64,000 nt of DNA from Chamaea fasciata (GCA_029207755.1 JARCOQ010000005.1:42371621-42435620), one strand, 5' to 3'; shown: positions 36,601 through 42,900, counted from the stretch's first letter. Program-made: numbers and translations. The notes: a model not told the origin generated them from the sequence alone.

Positions 36601-36867
36601 TTCAGTTTTTAAGTCTTTCCCATCAATCTAAGGAAAGAGACAAAAGTGGTTTTACACTAATATCAATGAAATCCACAAAATAAATATTTCATGTGTGTGA
36701 AGCACCAGAGACAGTTTAGGGAAGAAGGTATAACAAAACCCTCACGTTCCCTTTTTCTCAAGCACCTTGAACATGATATCCAGCAATGTGTCTGCTAGAT
36801 CCTCTTGATGAGGCAGAGTATCTGGATCAACTTTCATGAGCTTCTTCCAACTTAAAATGGGTGCCAT
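3468..36867 (-). CDS. CEP290: CEP290, centrosomal protein 290, exons 2-40 (C-terminus outside window)
   Basis: CEP290 is a very long coiled-coil protein of the ciliary transition zone and centriolar satellites. It bridges microtubules and membrane and gates protein entry to the cilium; human mutations cause Joubert, Meckel and Senior-Loken syndromes and Leber amaurosis. All 39 coding exons from the ATG (36867-36865) to exon 40 are found by similarity to the human protein. Their lengths sum to 5574 nt (1858 codons) against about 5586 in human as I recall, with every junction in frame and no premature stop. The sequence is heptad-rich E/K/L/Q coiled coil almost throughout, without membrane segments. 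Strongly conserved blocks include QTVAEQD (exon 37), [20 protein letters not shown] (exon 31) and [20 protein letters not shown] (exon 10). About 620 C-terminal residues, including the myosin-tail-like region, lie left of the window. The promoter is shared with TMTC3. Confidence 0.98.
3780..3917 (-). CDS. CEP290: CEP290 exon 39
   Basis: 46 codons, residues 1739-1784, containing [10 protein letters not shown] as in human. Acceptor TTTTCAG, donor GTGAGT. Intron 39 to its left is only 90 bp. Confidence 0.95.
3974..5200. mobile_element. LTR-like retroviral segment in CEP290 intron 38 (edges uncertain)
   Basis: The segment opens with TGTCGTGGTTTAAC at 3974, a start like that of many bird retroviral LTRs. 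A TATA box (TATAAAA, 4468-4474) and an AATAAA near 4816 follow on the plus strand, a U3-R-like order. GC content and CpG use between about 4100 and 4400 differ from the surrounding AT-rich intron. No matching target-site repeat or 3' boundary was found, so this could be a degraded solo LTR or an unrelated insertion. Confidence 0.4.
5517..5730 (-). CDS. CEP290: CEP290 exon 38
   Basis: 214 nt, residues 1667-1738. The first base completes a codon split with exon 37. It contains [16 protein letters not shown], very close to the human protein. Acceptor TTATTAG, donor GTTAGT. Confidence 0.95.
5731..6344 (-). other. CEP290 intron 37
   Basis: AT-rich intron sequence; no repeat, RNA gene or element recognised. 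Confidence 0.6.
6345..6535 (-). CDS. CEP290: CEP290 exon 37
   Basis: 191 nt, residues 1604-1667, with the conserved block LEQTVAEQD. Acceptor TTTTCAG, donor GTAAGT. The final two bases are completed by exon 38. Confidence 0.95.
6536..7117 (-). other. CEP290 intron 36
   Basis: AT-rich intron; nothing recognised. Confidence 0.6.
7118..7225 (-). CDS. CEP290: CEP290 exon 36
   Basis: 36 codons, residues 1568-1603, containing KKHEED. Acceptor TGAACAG, donor GTGAGT. The same codon count as the human exon. Confidence 0.94.
7226..8317 (-). other. CEP290 intron 35
   Basis: Intron of 1.1 kb. A perfect short hairpin with 10-bp arms lies at 7482-7491 and 7500-7509. Otherwise nothing recognised. Confidence 0.6.
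8318..8578 (-). CDS. CEP290: CEP290 exon 35
   Basis: 87 codons, residues 1481-1567, with [12 protein letters not shown] and [20 protein letters not shown] strictly as in human. Two codons shorter than the human exon by my recollection, lost after the LPAT block. Acceptor ATTGTAG, donor GTAGTT. Confidence 0.96.
8579..9198 (-). other. CEP290 intron 34
   Basis: AT-rich intron; nothing recognised. Confidence 0.6.
9199..9333 (-). CDS. CEP290: CEP290 exon 34
   Basis: 45 codons, residues 1436-1480, containing [15 protein letters not shown] and ILETRATC. The acceptor is TGTACAG at the first AG; a second AG four bases downstream would break the frame. Donor GTAATT. Intron 33 to its right is only 78 bp. 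Confidence 0.95.
9412..9519 (-). CDS. CEP290: CEP290 exon 33
   Basis: 36 codons, residues 1400-1435, with [16 protein letters not shown]. Acceptor TTTACAG, donor GTATGT. Confidence 0.95.
9746..9910 (-). CDS. CEP290: CEP290 exon 32
   Basis: 55 codons, residues 1345-1399, with NIISEYE and [12 protein letters not shown] as in human. Acceptor TTGCAAG, donor GTGTGT. Confidence 0.96.
9911..10965 (-). other. CEP290 intron 31
   Basis: AT-rich intron of 1.05 kb; short ORFs here have no coding character and nothing else is recognised. Confidence 0.6.
10966..11421 (-). CDS. CEP290: CEP290 exon 31
   Basis: The largest CEP290 exon in the window: 152 codons, residues 1193-1344. It contains [12 protein letters not shown] and [20 protein letters not shown], among the most conserved stretches of the protein. 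Acceptor TTCTTAG, donor GTTTGT. Confidence 0.97.
11422..12186 (-). other. CEP290 intron 30
   Basis: AT-rich intron with a short TA-rich run near 11510-11530; nothing else recognised. Confidence 0.6.
12187..12298 (-). CDS. CEP290: CEP290 exon 30
   Basis: 112 nt, residues 1155-1192, with [17 protein letters not shown]. Acceptor CTGGAAG, donor GTAAAA. Same length as the human exon. Confidence 0.95.
12299..13268 (-). other. CEP290 intron 29
   Basis: AT-rich intron; nothing recognised. Confidence 0.6.
13269..13420 (-). CDS. CEP290: CEP290 exon 29
   Basis: 152 nt, residues 1105-1155, with [14 protein letters not shown]. Acceptor TTTTAAG, donor GTAAGT. Confidence 0.96.
13421..15494 (-). other. 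CEP290 intron 28
   Basis: A 2.1-kb intron, AT-rich, with an A-run at 13741-13758. The 81- and 95-codon ORFs here show no similarity I recognise. No repeat family identified. Confidence 0.6.
15495..15700 (-). CDS. CEP290: CEP290 exon 28
   Basis: 206 nt, residues 1036-1104, with [19 protein letters not shown] identical to human. Acceptor CTTGTAG, donor GTAAAT. Its start fixes the phase of the unusual exon 27 donor. Confidence 0.97.
15701..16510 (-). other. CEP290 intron 27, a GC-AG intron
   Basis: The intron begins GCAAGT at 16510 and ends CTTGTAG at 15701 on the minus strand. The exon 27 and 28 frames join correctly only with this GC donor. The usual U2-type GC-AG class has the donor AG|GCAAGT; here the exon ends TGG. 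Nothing else recognised inside. Confidence 0.8.
16511..16622 (-). CDS. CEP290: CEP290 exon 27
   Basis: 112 nt, residues 999-1036, with [13 protein letters not shown] and VEQAWEQ. Acceptor CCTCCAG, donor GC (GCAAGT). The length equals the human exon as I recall it. Confidence 0.94.
16623..17766 (-). other. CEP290 intron 26
   Basis: A 1.1-kb intron with no recognisable element. In human the matching intron hosts the well-known deep-intronic Leber amaurosis variant, but no counterpart can be claimed here. Confidence 0.6.
17767..17940 (-). CDS. CEP290: CEP290 exon 26
   Basis: 58 codons, residues 941-998, with [14 protein letters not shown] and ANKQYN. Acceptor TTCATAG, donor GTAATG. Confidence 0.96.
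18245..18914 (-). mobile_element. CR1 LINE fragment in CEP290 intron 25
   Basis: The left end reads CACAGAATCATAGAACAG, the reverse complement of the ATTCTRTG-type CR1 3' end, so the element is on the minus strand with its 3' end at left. The minus strand at 18643-18933 encodes a decayed C-terminal CR1 reverse transcriptase segment with [15 protein letters not shown] and [12 protein letters not shown]. It is truncated at its 5' end, as most CR1 copies are. Confidence 0.93.
19083..19313 (-). CDS. CEP290: CEP290 exon 25
   Basis: 77 codons, residues 864-940, with [16 protein letters not shown]. Acceptor TTTACAG, donor GTATGG. Confidence 0.96.
19314..20967 (-). other. CEP290 intron 24
   Basis: A 1.65-kb intron. 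It contains a short CA/TG-rich run near 19765-19800 and a less AT-rich part near 20580-20870; no repeat family recognised. Confidence 0.55.
20968..21070 (-). CDS. CEP290: CEP290 exon 24
   Basis: 103 nt, residues 829-863. Less conserved coiled-coil segment with [19 protein letters not shown]. Acceptor GTTTTAG, donor GTAAGT. Exact human length supports the call. Confidence 0.93.
21621..22612 (-). mobile_element. CR1 LINE fragment in CEP290 intron 23
   Basis: About 1 kb of a second CR1 subfamily on the minus strand. The 3' end at 21621 reads CACAGAATTCATAGAATGAC, and the minus-strand frame 21698-22042 carries the CR1 C-terminal pattern around [19 protein letters not shown]. The 5' end is truncated near 22612, within sequence encoding the reverse transcriptase. 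Confidence 0.93.
23125..23441. repeat. Pentamer microsatellite (CCTCT)n followed by (CCCCT)n
   Basis: About 40 pure copies of CCTCT (23125-23327) pass abruptly into about 22 copies of CCCCT (23328-23440). The tract is a perfect polypyrimidine strand over 300 bp; the CEP290 sense strand is all purine, (GGGGA)n then (GGAGA)n. The sharp switch shows two expansion phases from one point mutation. Confidence 0.98.
23777..23892 (-). CDS. CEP290: CEP290 exon 23
   Basis: 116 nt, residues 791-829, with [17 protein letters not shown]. Acceptor GATTAG, donor GTATTG. Confidence 0.95.
23893..24901 (-). other. CEP290 intron 22
   Basis: AT-rich intron of 1 kb; nothing recognised. Confidence 0.6.
24902..25051 (-). 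CDS. CEP290: CEP290 exon 22
   Basis: 50 codons, residues 741-790, with [20 protein letters not shown]. Acceptor TCTTTAG, donor GTAACT. Confidence 0.95.
25052..25999 (-). other. CEP290 intron 21
   Basis: AT-rich intron of 0.95 kb; nothing recognised. Confidence 0.6.
26000..26164 (-). CDS. CEP290: CEP290 exon 21
   Basis: 55 codons, residues 686-740, with [16 protein letters not shown] as in human. Acceptor CATTAG, donor GTATGT. Confidence 0.97.
26333..26475 (-). CDS. CEP290: CEP290 exon 20
   Basis: 143 nt, residues 638-685, with [15 protein letters not shown] and [11 protein letters not shown]. Acceptor ATTACAG, donor GTAAGC. Confidence 0.97.
26476..27599 (-). other. CEP290 intron 19
   Basis: A 1.1-kb intron; nothing recognised. 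Confidence 0.6.
27600..27684 (-). CDS. CEP290: CEP290 exon 19
   Basis: 85 nt, residues 610-638, with [18 protein letters not shown]. The AGAGAGAGAGAG run that encodes RERERD is a small purine repeat inside the exon. Acceptor CTTTAG, donor GTAAGT. Confidence 0.95.
27685..28466 (-). other. CEP290 intron 18 with an inverted repeat
   Basis: An AT-rich intron. Perfect 15-bp inverted arms lie at 28162-28176 and 28188-28202 around an 11-base loop. Nothing else recognised. Confidence 0.6.
28162..28202. repeat. Perfect inverted repeat, 15-bp arms
   Basis: Arms AAATATAGCTGAAAA and TTTTCAGCTATATTT flank an 11-base loop, giving a stable hairpin in DNA or in the CEP290 transcript. It is too short for a typical microRNA precursor. 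Confidence 0.9.
28467..28579 (-). CDS. CEP290: CEP290 exon 18
   Basis: 113 nt, residues 572-609. A weakly conserved linker ([14 protein letters not shown] end) identified by its exact human length and phase. Acceptor ACTTAG, donor GTAGGT. Confidence 0.9.
28580..29046 (-). other. CEP290 intron 17
   Basis: AT-rich intron; nothing recognised. Confidence 0.6.
29047..29134 (-). CDS. CEP290: CEP290 exon 17
   Basis: 88 nt, residues 543-572, with [20 protein letters not shown]. Acceptor ATGCAG, donor GTAGGA. Intron 16 to its right is 98 bp. Confidence 0.96.
29233..29333 (-). CDS. CEP290: CEP290 exon 16
   Basis: 101 nt, residues 509-542, with [16 protein letters not shown]. Acceptor GTTTTAG, donor GTAAGT. 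Confidence 0.96.
29334..29953 (-). other. CEP290 intron 15
   Basis: AT-rich intron; nothing recognised. Confidence 0.6.
29954..30116 (-). CDS. CEP290: CEP290 exon 15
   Basis: 163 nt, residues 455-509, with GIYGLEEAV and [20 protein letters not shown]. Acceptor TTTCCAG, donor GTATGC. Confidence 0.97.
30117..30530 (-). other. CEP290 intron 14
   Basis: AT-rich intron; nothing recognised. Confidence 0.6.
30531..30703 (-). CDS. CEP290: CEP290 exon 14
   Basis: 173 nt, residues 397-454, with [19 protein letters not shown]. One codon longer than the human exon as I recall. Acceptor TTTCCAG, donor GTAAAC. Confidence 0.95.
30704..31230 (-). other. CEP290 intron 13
   Basis: AT-rich intron; nothing recognised. 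Confidence 0.6.
31231..31354 (-). CDS. CEP290: CEP290 exon 13
   Basis: 124 nt, residues 356-397, with [16 protein letters not shown]. Acceptor CCTAG. The donor that matches the human length is GTAACA; a stronger-looking GTAAAG lies six bases upstream (31236-31231) and would remove two codons without changing frame. Confidence 0.93.
31355..33202 (-). other. CEP290 intron 12
   Basis: A 1.85-kb intron with a C-rich tract at 32345-32377 (G-rich on the sense strand). The 73-codon ORF at 31707-31928 shows no coding character. Nothing else recognised. Confidence 0.6.
32345..32377. repeat. C-rich tract with 14-base C run
   Basis: CCCTCTCCCTCCCTCCCCAC is followed by an unbroken run of about 14 C. 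On the CEP290 sense strand this gives at least four G-runs of three or more with short loops, a G-quadruplex pattern. Confidence 0.9.
33203..33325 (-). CDS. CEP290: CEP290 exon 12
   Basis: 41 codons, residues 315-355, with [14 protein letters not shown]. Acceptor TTTTCAG, donor GTACAG. Confidence 0.96.
33401..33490 (-). CDS. CEP290: CEP290 exon 11
   Basis: 30 codons, residues 285-314, with [20 protein letters not shown]. Acceptor TCTAG, donor GTATGT. Intron 11 to its left is only 75 bp. Confidence 0.96.
33491..33840 (-). other. CEP290 intron 10
   Basis: AT-rich intron; nothing recognised. Confidence 0.6.
33841..34023 (-). CDS. CEP290: CEP290 exon 10
   Basis: 61 codons, residues 224-284, with [20 protein letters not shown] identical to human. 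Acceptor GTTTCAG, donor GTAAGA. Confidence 0.97.
34024..34365 (-). other. CEP290 intron 9
   Basis: AT-rich intron of 342 bp; nothing recognised. Confidence 0.6.
34366..34518 (-). CDS. CEP290: CEP290 exon 9
   Basis: 51 codons, residues 173-223, with [15 protein letters not shown] and [10 protein letters not shown]. Acceptor GTGCAG, donor GTAAAA. Confidence 0.96.
34667..34687 (-). CDS. CEP290: CEP290 exon 8, a 21-base microexon
   Basis: Seven codons, residues 166-172, reading KKRKKKK where human has NKRLKKK by recollection. The acceptor ATATGAAG is preceded by a T-rich tract and the donor is GTGAGG. The exon is too short for gene finders and is supported by exact length, phase and place between exons 7 and 9. 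Confidence 0.88.
34688..35180 (-). other. CEP290 intron 7
   Basis: AT-rich intron; nothing recognised. Confidence 0.6.
35181..35234 (-). CDS. CEP290: CEP290 exon 7
   Basis: 18 codons, residues 148-165, reading [18 protein letters not shown]. Acceptor CTTGTAG, donor GTTAGC. Confidence 0.95.
35430..35573 (-). CDS. CEP290: CEP290 exon 6
   Basis: 48 codons, residues 100-147, with [14 protein letters not shown] and [14 protein letters not shown]. Acceptor TCATAAG, donor GTAAGA. Confidence 0.97.
35859..35905 (-). CDS. CEP290: CEP290 exon 5
   Basis: 47 nt, residues 84-99, [15 protein letters not shown]. Acceptor TAACAG, donor GTATGT. Found by phase and human length. Confidence 0.93.
36135..36204 (-). 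CDS. CEP290: CEP290 exon 4
   Basis: 70 nt, residues 61-84, with [17 protein letters not shown] as in human. Acceptor TCTTAG, donor GTAGGC (a GT three bases upstream would break the frame). Confidence 0.96.
36205..36549 (-). other. CEP290 intron 3
   Basis: AT-rich intron of 345 bp; nothing recognised. Confidence 0.6.
36550..36627 (-). CDS. CEP290: CEP290 exon 3
   Basis: 26 codons, residues 35-60, with [13 protein letters not shown]. Acceptor CCTTAG, donor GTTTGT. Confidence 0.96.
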
Positions 36868-36895
36868 ATTGAAGGTATGATTTTTTTTCCTGGAA
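36766..36895 (-). CDS. CEP290: CEP290 exon 2 with start codon
   Basis: The ATG is at 36867-36865 and opens [20 protein letters not shown]; the 102 coding bases equal the human exon. About 22-28 bases of 5' UTR precede it, depending on whether the AG at 36897-36896 or the one six bases downstream is used. The donor GTGCTT is weak. Confidence 0.95.
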
Positions 36896-39509
36896 CTAAG
36901 ATTAAAATAACAGTTATCAGGTATTATCAATGCAAACTAATTTTAGGTCAAATGATTTAATGGAGGCTGGCCGCAGAACACACCAGATGATTCTAATAAC
37001 AGTAACACTGATTAATATTCTGTTCACATTTTGGTCTATTCCAAACTAGGAGGCTATAATAAAATTGTTTTTTCTTTATGTTAAAAATCACACCATGTAT
37101 ACTCAATGACAGTAAAGATCAGGACACAGGAAACCTGTATCTTAACTTCAATATCCTTGTTTTTTTCCCCACCTCTTTATGTGGTATTTTTATGCCAATG
37201 AACAAACACAAAAATAATTATTTCAAATATTTAAAATACAACCAACACCTTCTTAGGTTGATACTGTGAGCACCAACTTCTTGACACTGTATTACACATC
37301 ATTTCTTTTTGATTAGAATACTTGAATTGACAAAGGACATTAATCAACCTGGAAACTTAGAAAAATCTCATCAGAAAGTGGTGGAAAGTTTTCTTCTACT
37401 GCTTACCTACTGGTTGCTGTGGGACACAGTGATTTCTCACAAACGTGAAAGTCAATGCAGTATCTGAAAAAGGCAGAAGGGATTGGAAATCTTCGGTTAT
37501 TCTGTTCTTTGGAGCTGTCTCTAGACTTTCGGATCAAAATTTCAAAAAGCAAATTCTGCCAAGTTTAGAACAGAACATTTTTAATCTACTAGCACAAATG
37601 GTTAAGAAAAATTATGAAAGAAATAAAGCTAACTAGAACAGTAAATGCAGTACTATTCAAAAAAATTAATGACACAGCAGGGGTATGTATTTTACAGAAA
37701 AAGCTCAATCAATAACTCCAGCAATGCTGTATGCTGAGCACAATATTTTGGGATCTGATCCATCATGCACCCTGTTCCTCATTCAGCAGTTTAAAGACTC
37801 AACAACTGAAACCTCCTTTCTTAACAAAAGGCTGAAACTGGTATTACTTTCCAAAACTAATATGCCTAAGCATTCTGAAAGAAGAGCTGCCAGATTCAGA
37901 AATACAGCTGTGTGCTTAAGGGAGGATAAAAATGAGTTTCATATTTTCTGACCATGTGAACTACTTGAAAGGATCCCTATATTTACTATATTTGTATATT
38001 TCTTCAATGTTTGCTAAACATAAAACATGCATTACATTCAACCCATGACTTCACAAGGATGACACCCTATAAACATTATCGCTTTTCTGATTTGTTGTAA
38101 TGGCAAAGGATAATACAAGGAGAATACTGGCACTTTGACTTATTCAGTTTATAGAATACTACTTGATTTCAGCAACATCCTTGTCTAAGGATCAGAGTTC
38201 TTAAACATATTCATTTTTTTCTTAAACAAGGAGATGCAGAACTTAGGAGTTTTAAATGCTCAAAAATCAAAACTATTCTGAAAGCAAATACACCAACTTA
38301 CTACTGTCAATCCCTTCCAACCTTCCATCTCTCATATATCTTTTTCCCTTAACTTACAAAGTAACGTCCTAAGAAAATATCAGTCCTAAAATTTTATCCA
38401 AAAGGAGAGATATCTGTTCATAAACAACTGAATTCAACTTGTCAGAGACCAGCTATAGTCAGGTAGGGGGTACAACCTATGCACAGAGTACGTTCCACAG
38501 TAAATACATACTGTGAGAGAATTTATTTAATTGAAGAGATTTTCATCATTTCACTCATCCGTTGCCCTCAACTAAAACCTGTGGTTTCAGTAAACAGATG
38601 ATCCATGTGGTGAGATGCTGAGCTTATGGGTCTACAAAAGGTGTGAAATAGATGGGGATTTGGTATTAGTTACCACAAGATCTTCTGGACTTACTCAGGG
38701 AATCAAACATGCATAAAATGGCCAGATGTTATAAAGTTCAGAAGACTCAGACAGAAAAGGAATTCTGGAGGGTACGCTCAAGTACTACCAGAACAACAAT
38801 GCCGTGGTGTGACTACAGGAAACCACGCAGAGACAGCCAAGCTGACATGGTGATACCACCACAGCGAGATCAAGCACCATTGGGAAGAGCAGCTCCTTTC
38901 CCACCAACGCGTGTATAATGGGCAGCACAAAGCCATGTGCGTGCACTCAAGGGGGACTTTATATCGAGAAACACCACATCCCGCGGGAGATGTGCTCTGC
39001 TAACTCCCTATTTGTTTACACGGGGTATTCCAGTGTAAGTTACGTCTGACTTTCCAATTGCATTGATCCGGAGTAGCTCTGCGAAGCACAAGATCTTAAT
39101 TAATTACAAAGCCCCGGACAAGAGAGGATCTTTGCAGGGCCCCCGTTCTCTCCTGTTTGGCATATCCCACCCACAGGACACAGTGACAACCCAGGATCCC
39201 TCCGTTCTGCTGAGACAATTCTGTCCCCGTTTCATTCCAGCTCTGCCTTGTTTTGCAGCCGCCTTCCCAACGAGGCGCAGCAGCGGCAGCAGCCGAGAGC
39301 AGACACAGCGGGACGCTCCTTGCCCGGCCTCAGCCTGCGCCGCCGTCTGCGCCCGGACGCGCCTGTCCGGGACCCGCGGCCGGCCCGCAGGAGCGGAGCG
39401 GCCCCGCCGCCGCCCCCAGCCCAGCCGCTCCCGGGGGAGCGCGGGCCGCTCCGGCCGCGGGCAGCTTTTGGTCTCCGTGCCCGGAGCACCCCCCGCCCCG
39501 TGGCCTCAC
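36896..39509 (-). other. CEP290 intron 1
   Basis: A 2.6-kb intron between the non-coding first exon and the ATG exon. AT-rich to about 38600, then rising in GC toward the CpG island. No repeat family or RNA gene recognised; the ORFs at 37445-37951 look like chance. Confidence 0.6.
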
Positions 39510-39750
39510 CGCTCCCGGAGGATGACGGTGGCCGCTGCCAGGCGACGCCATCAGACTCTCCCTCGGACCCGGATACTCGTGGGCGCAGGGAAAGTCAGCG
39601 CTCCCGGGGCACCCACAGACAAGCCCCACGGCGCCAAGCGGGCTCTCTCAGTCCCGAGGGGCAGCCAGGCGGGCAGGGCGCGATCCCGCCCGAGCGCACC
39701 GCTTCGCAAGAGCAACGGCCCCGAGTACCACCCCCGCCACCGGGCAGGCT
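39510..39750 (-). other. CEP290: CEP290 non-coding exon 1 (5' edge estimated)
   Basis: On the minus strand a donor, GGAGCG|GTGAGG, lies at 39510/39509. The segment just upstream, ATGGCGTCGCCTGGCAGCGG, resembles the human CEP290 5' UTR as I remember it. The transcription start is not visible, so the right edge is only an estimate. An upstream ATG lies at 39551-39549. Confidence 0.65.
39534..39546 (-). promoter_or_regulatory. X-box (RFX-type) candidate
   Basis: Minus strand GTCGCC-T-GGCAGC matches the X-box GTNRCC(N0-3)RGYAAC at 11 of 12 defined positions with a one-base spacer. RFX factors drive many ciliary genes, and this lies in the first exon of one. Confidence 0.5.
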
Positions 39751-39757
39751 CCCCGGG

Positions 39758-39777
39758 ACTACAGCTCCCGGCATGCC
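39758..39777 (+). promoter_or_regulatory. ZNF143/THAP11-type promoter motif
   Basis: ACTACAGCTCCCGGCATGCC fits the long ZNF143 (STAF/SBS) consensus ACTACAATTCCCAGCATGCC closely. It lies between the two first exons, where this motif is typical of bidirectional promoters. Confidence 0.8.
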
Positions 39778-39829
39778 TCTGGGCCGACCGCACCGCCCAC
39801 TTTTTTCCCGACAGCCTCTGCGGGGCGGA

Positions 39830-39935
39830 GAGGGGGACGGCGCGCGTGCGCCGTGTGCGGCGGCGGCGGCGGAGCGCGCGGTGGGTGGCGGCTCCGGTGG
39901 CGGGGCCGCGGCCCCGGTGGTTGTCCCGACCTCAG
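39830..39935 (+). other. TMTC3: TMTC3 non-coding first exon (5' edge estimated)
   Basis: A good donor, CTCAG|GTAGGG, lies at 39935/39936 downstream of the likely start region, with a short (CGG)n run and an NRF1-like site. A second donor-like GTGAGC at 40089 is an alternative. There is no coding sequence; the ATG is in a later exon. Confidence 0.55.
39841..39852 (+). promoter_or_regulatory. NRF1-like site
   Basis: CGCGCGTGCGCC matches YGCGCAYGCGCR except at two positions. NRF1 sites are common in CpG-island promoters. Confidence 0.45.
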
Positions 39936-42900
39936 GTAGGGCGGGCACGGCGCGCTGCAGCCGCGCCCCGCGACGGGCCTTGCCGCCCTGTTGTGGGGGA
40001 CGTAGGGGGAAGTGGGTCCGGTGTAGCTGTTGCCCACGGCAGTTTCGGTCCGCTGGCTGTGCCTGCCGTGCCGTGCCGTGTCGTGCCGGTGAGCCCTCCT
40101 CGCCTGCTGGGCTGCGGTGCGGCCCCGACCCCTGACTGCACCGCTTGAGCGGGGTACGGGATCGCGCCCTGGCTCGGCCGCCTCAGCCTGCCCTTGCCTT
40201 GCCTGCCTCGCCCCAGGGCTGCCGGCGACGTGCTGGCTCCTGCCCGGCCGGCGGGCGGGCTGCGGGACAAGCCCGGATACGAGAGTGCTTGGGGGGTGGG
40301 TAGGGAATAGTGGGGGGCTGAAGGCACGGGAAAAAGCACACCTAGAAACTACTTAAATCTATTGGGTACTACTGGCCAGCAAGTCTGAGTTTTGGTAGTG
40401 GTCTGATAGCCGAGAAAGTTTGGGATTCTGTGTTTTAGTTAAATGGATGTGAAGACGTCTTCTCAAAAAAAGAAAACTAGTAACCATTCCAGGCGTGATT
40501 ATCTCTTTGAATTTCTTTATTCAACAGCTGTGTAGAGCTGAAATGAATTTGTTCTGTTTTGTTTTTAATGGTAAAGACAGAGGTGATTATCACGTTATCT
40601 TTGTACTTTTGTCCTTGTTTGGATAGCAAAAAAATTGAAAACAATATTATCTCTTGATCGGTGTTGATATTTAATGAAGACTGACAAAATGCAAGATGTC
40701 TTGCACTCCTTATAGTTATCCAGTTGTTCCAGTCACAGCACTACTCCAAAGATTTCTATATCTCAGTCAGGGGTTGGTTAATTATAGTTGCATGTTGAGT
40801 GCAAAAAGTAAACTGTGTAGTTAGGGAGGGGAAGCAGACTGGGTTATATTTAATGAATGGGTAATGTTACTAAAAATAAAGTTAATTATGGTTAAGTGTA
40901 AAACAATGGTTTCTTAGTAGCAGGGACTTTTATAGGTGTAGGAAGTGGCACAGAAAATAATGCACCTTAGCCACAAACTAAGCTTTTAGCAAATGAATCC
41001 TTCTGTGGTAGAGAAAATAATCCATTGATGCTAGAATGCTTCTGTATAGGAGCTTTTTTAAAAATCATCTTCATCATCTTAACAAGCTATTAATGCCAGT
41101 ATAGCTGTTTAATGTGCTTTATTTAATATGCATCAGCATTTTTGAGTGTTCTGTTGCAGAATCAGCAGAGAGCATGTTACTACATTTACTGGTAGTGAAA
41201 CCAAGTCTGGTTTGTAATTGTGTAGTGCAGCTAGTGAAGACCATTGGTGCAGAAGTAAAAGGTGTTTGGATTTGAGGTGGACATGGAAACTCCAAAGTGA
41301 GAAAAGAGTAAAACAAATTGAAGTATTAACACCACACAAAATGAGAAAGCATTTAAAATACAGTGTGGCTTGGAACCATGTAAATTAGTTTTTCTTACGT
41401 TGTGCGTCACCTCACATGATGAACTTTGTATAAGTGAATCTTCTTTTAGTGGGAATAGATACCTATAGTCCTGGAGCCAAGAAATTATTTCAGCTCCATA
41501 GTGAATGGTTTGACCTACTCTGATGAAAGAGTTAGGCATACATGTTAAATCACAGCTTTGATAACAGTGTGCCCTTGCAAAGACCTAATAGAAAAACTGC
41601 ACCCTGAAAAGCCTAATGGAATGTTATTTAAAGTACGCAAGAAATTGTATACAGACCCAGCATACTAAGTAAGGACAGAGTAGCAGAGTCTAAAGGCTGT
41701 GTTTTCAGCTTGTACCTCACATGTAACTTTTGTTCATTTATTCTTTGGAGTAAACAAGCATCCAGTTTCTGCTGTTGCGTTTCTGGAGCACCAAGAGTGG
41801 TGATAAGTGTTATTTTTGAGACGCTATTTCTGTGTCAGTGAGGCCACAAAAGAAGTTTTATATAGTTACTCTAAATTGAACAGGTATTATTTTGTTACTG
41901 TTTGAATGTAGCAAAAACCCCTAAAGAGTTGACGTTGAAATGTGAGATTCTGTTACTGATTTAAGTTTTTAGGTTATGAAGTACATGCTAGACCTGTGTG
42001 GTTTGTATTTCAACTGACTTGTACCAGTTGCATTGAGCAAATTGAAGCTAAACCAGTATCTTCATCTCACCCATTTTAAATTGTGGTACATTTTGGTCTT
42101 TGTACCAGAGTAACCTAAAATGTCCCCAGTGTTAGTTCAGCTGCTTGGTTGCCAGCAAGTTCTTGCCCCCGGGAGATCTTTCATATGGCCTGCAACACGT
42201 GTTCAGACTTGGTATCGGAACCGCCAGTCCTCCTCTAGTTCATCCTTCAGAACCATATGGAGAGAAGGCTGGAGGCCATTACCTTCCTTTGTAATGAAAA
42301 GTATTTCCTTGTAGTCCCATGCCCCTTGATCTGGTAGTGAAAATCTTGCAGAAGAAGGTTTTCACAATAAAACCTTTCCTGTTATATTTATCCTGTTTTA
42401 GGATCTCAACAAGATGAAAGGGGAATCCAGGAATGTTTTGTATTATTTCTCCTCTCATCTTCCCAAACACTTTTTGCCTTCTAGATCAGATTCAATACCA
42501 ATCATTTAAATCTCAGTTGTGCATCTAAGTTGTTTCGTATTGGAGTTGTACCTTGAAGTGGCATTTTTAAGAGTAGATAAAGTTTATGACTTTGTTGGAA
42601 AGGCAAAACAAAAACAAAATTATGATCTGTCTCTGTCAGTAAACACTTGTAAATCAGCAGAAGGAATGTTCAGTTTAAATCAAAATAAAAATAAACAAAG
42701 GTTAGCAAGTAAGCAATATAAATTAGGACATTAGCAGAGCCTCAGAAGCTGAATTAAAATGCTATTTTTAAGTGACTGTGCTACTGGTTTGTATATATCT
42801 CTGCTGATATTCATAAATTCAGCTACCAGCTCTTAGATGAAGTAGTTGTTCATCTGTTTAAAAATAAAAATAGGAGTGGTTTTAACAGCTCTTCATTTTC

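Larger units (their letters stand above)
39240..40270. promoter_or_regulatory. CpG island, shared CEP290/TMTC3 promoter
   Basis: About 1 kb of very GC- and CpG-dense DNA in an otherwise AT-rich window, lying between the 5' ends of two diverging genes. It contains several GC boxes, a ZNF143-type motif (39758-39777), an NRF1-like motif (39841-39852) and first-exon splice donors for both genes. This is the usual TATA-less layout of a housekeeping bidirectional promoter. Confidence 0.9.

Noticed and set aside
39063..40148. 361- and 295-codon open frames in the CpG island
   Set aside because: GC-rich DNA has few stops; composition is low-complexity Arg/Ala/Pro/Gly and the region holds non-coding first exons of two genes.
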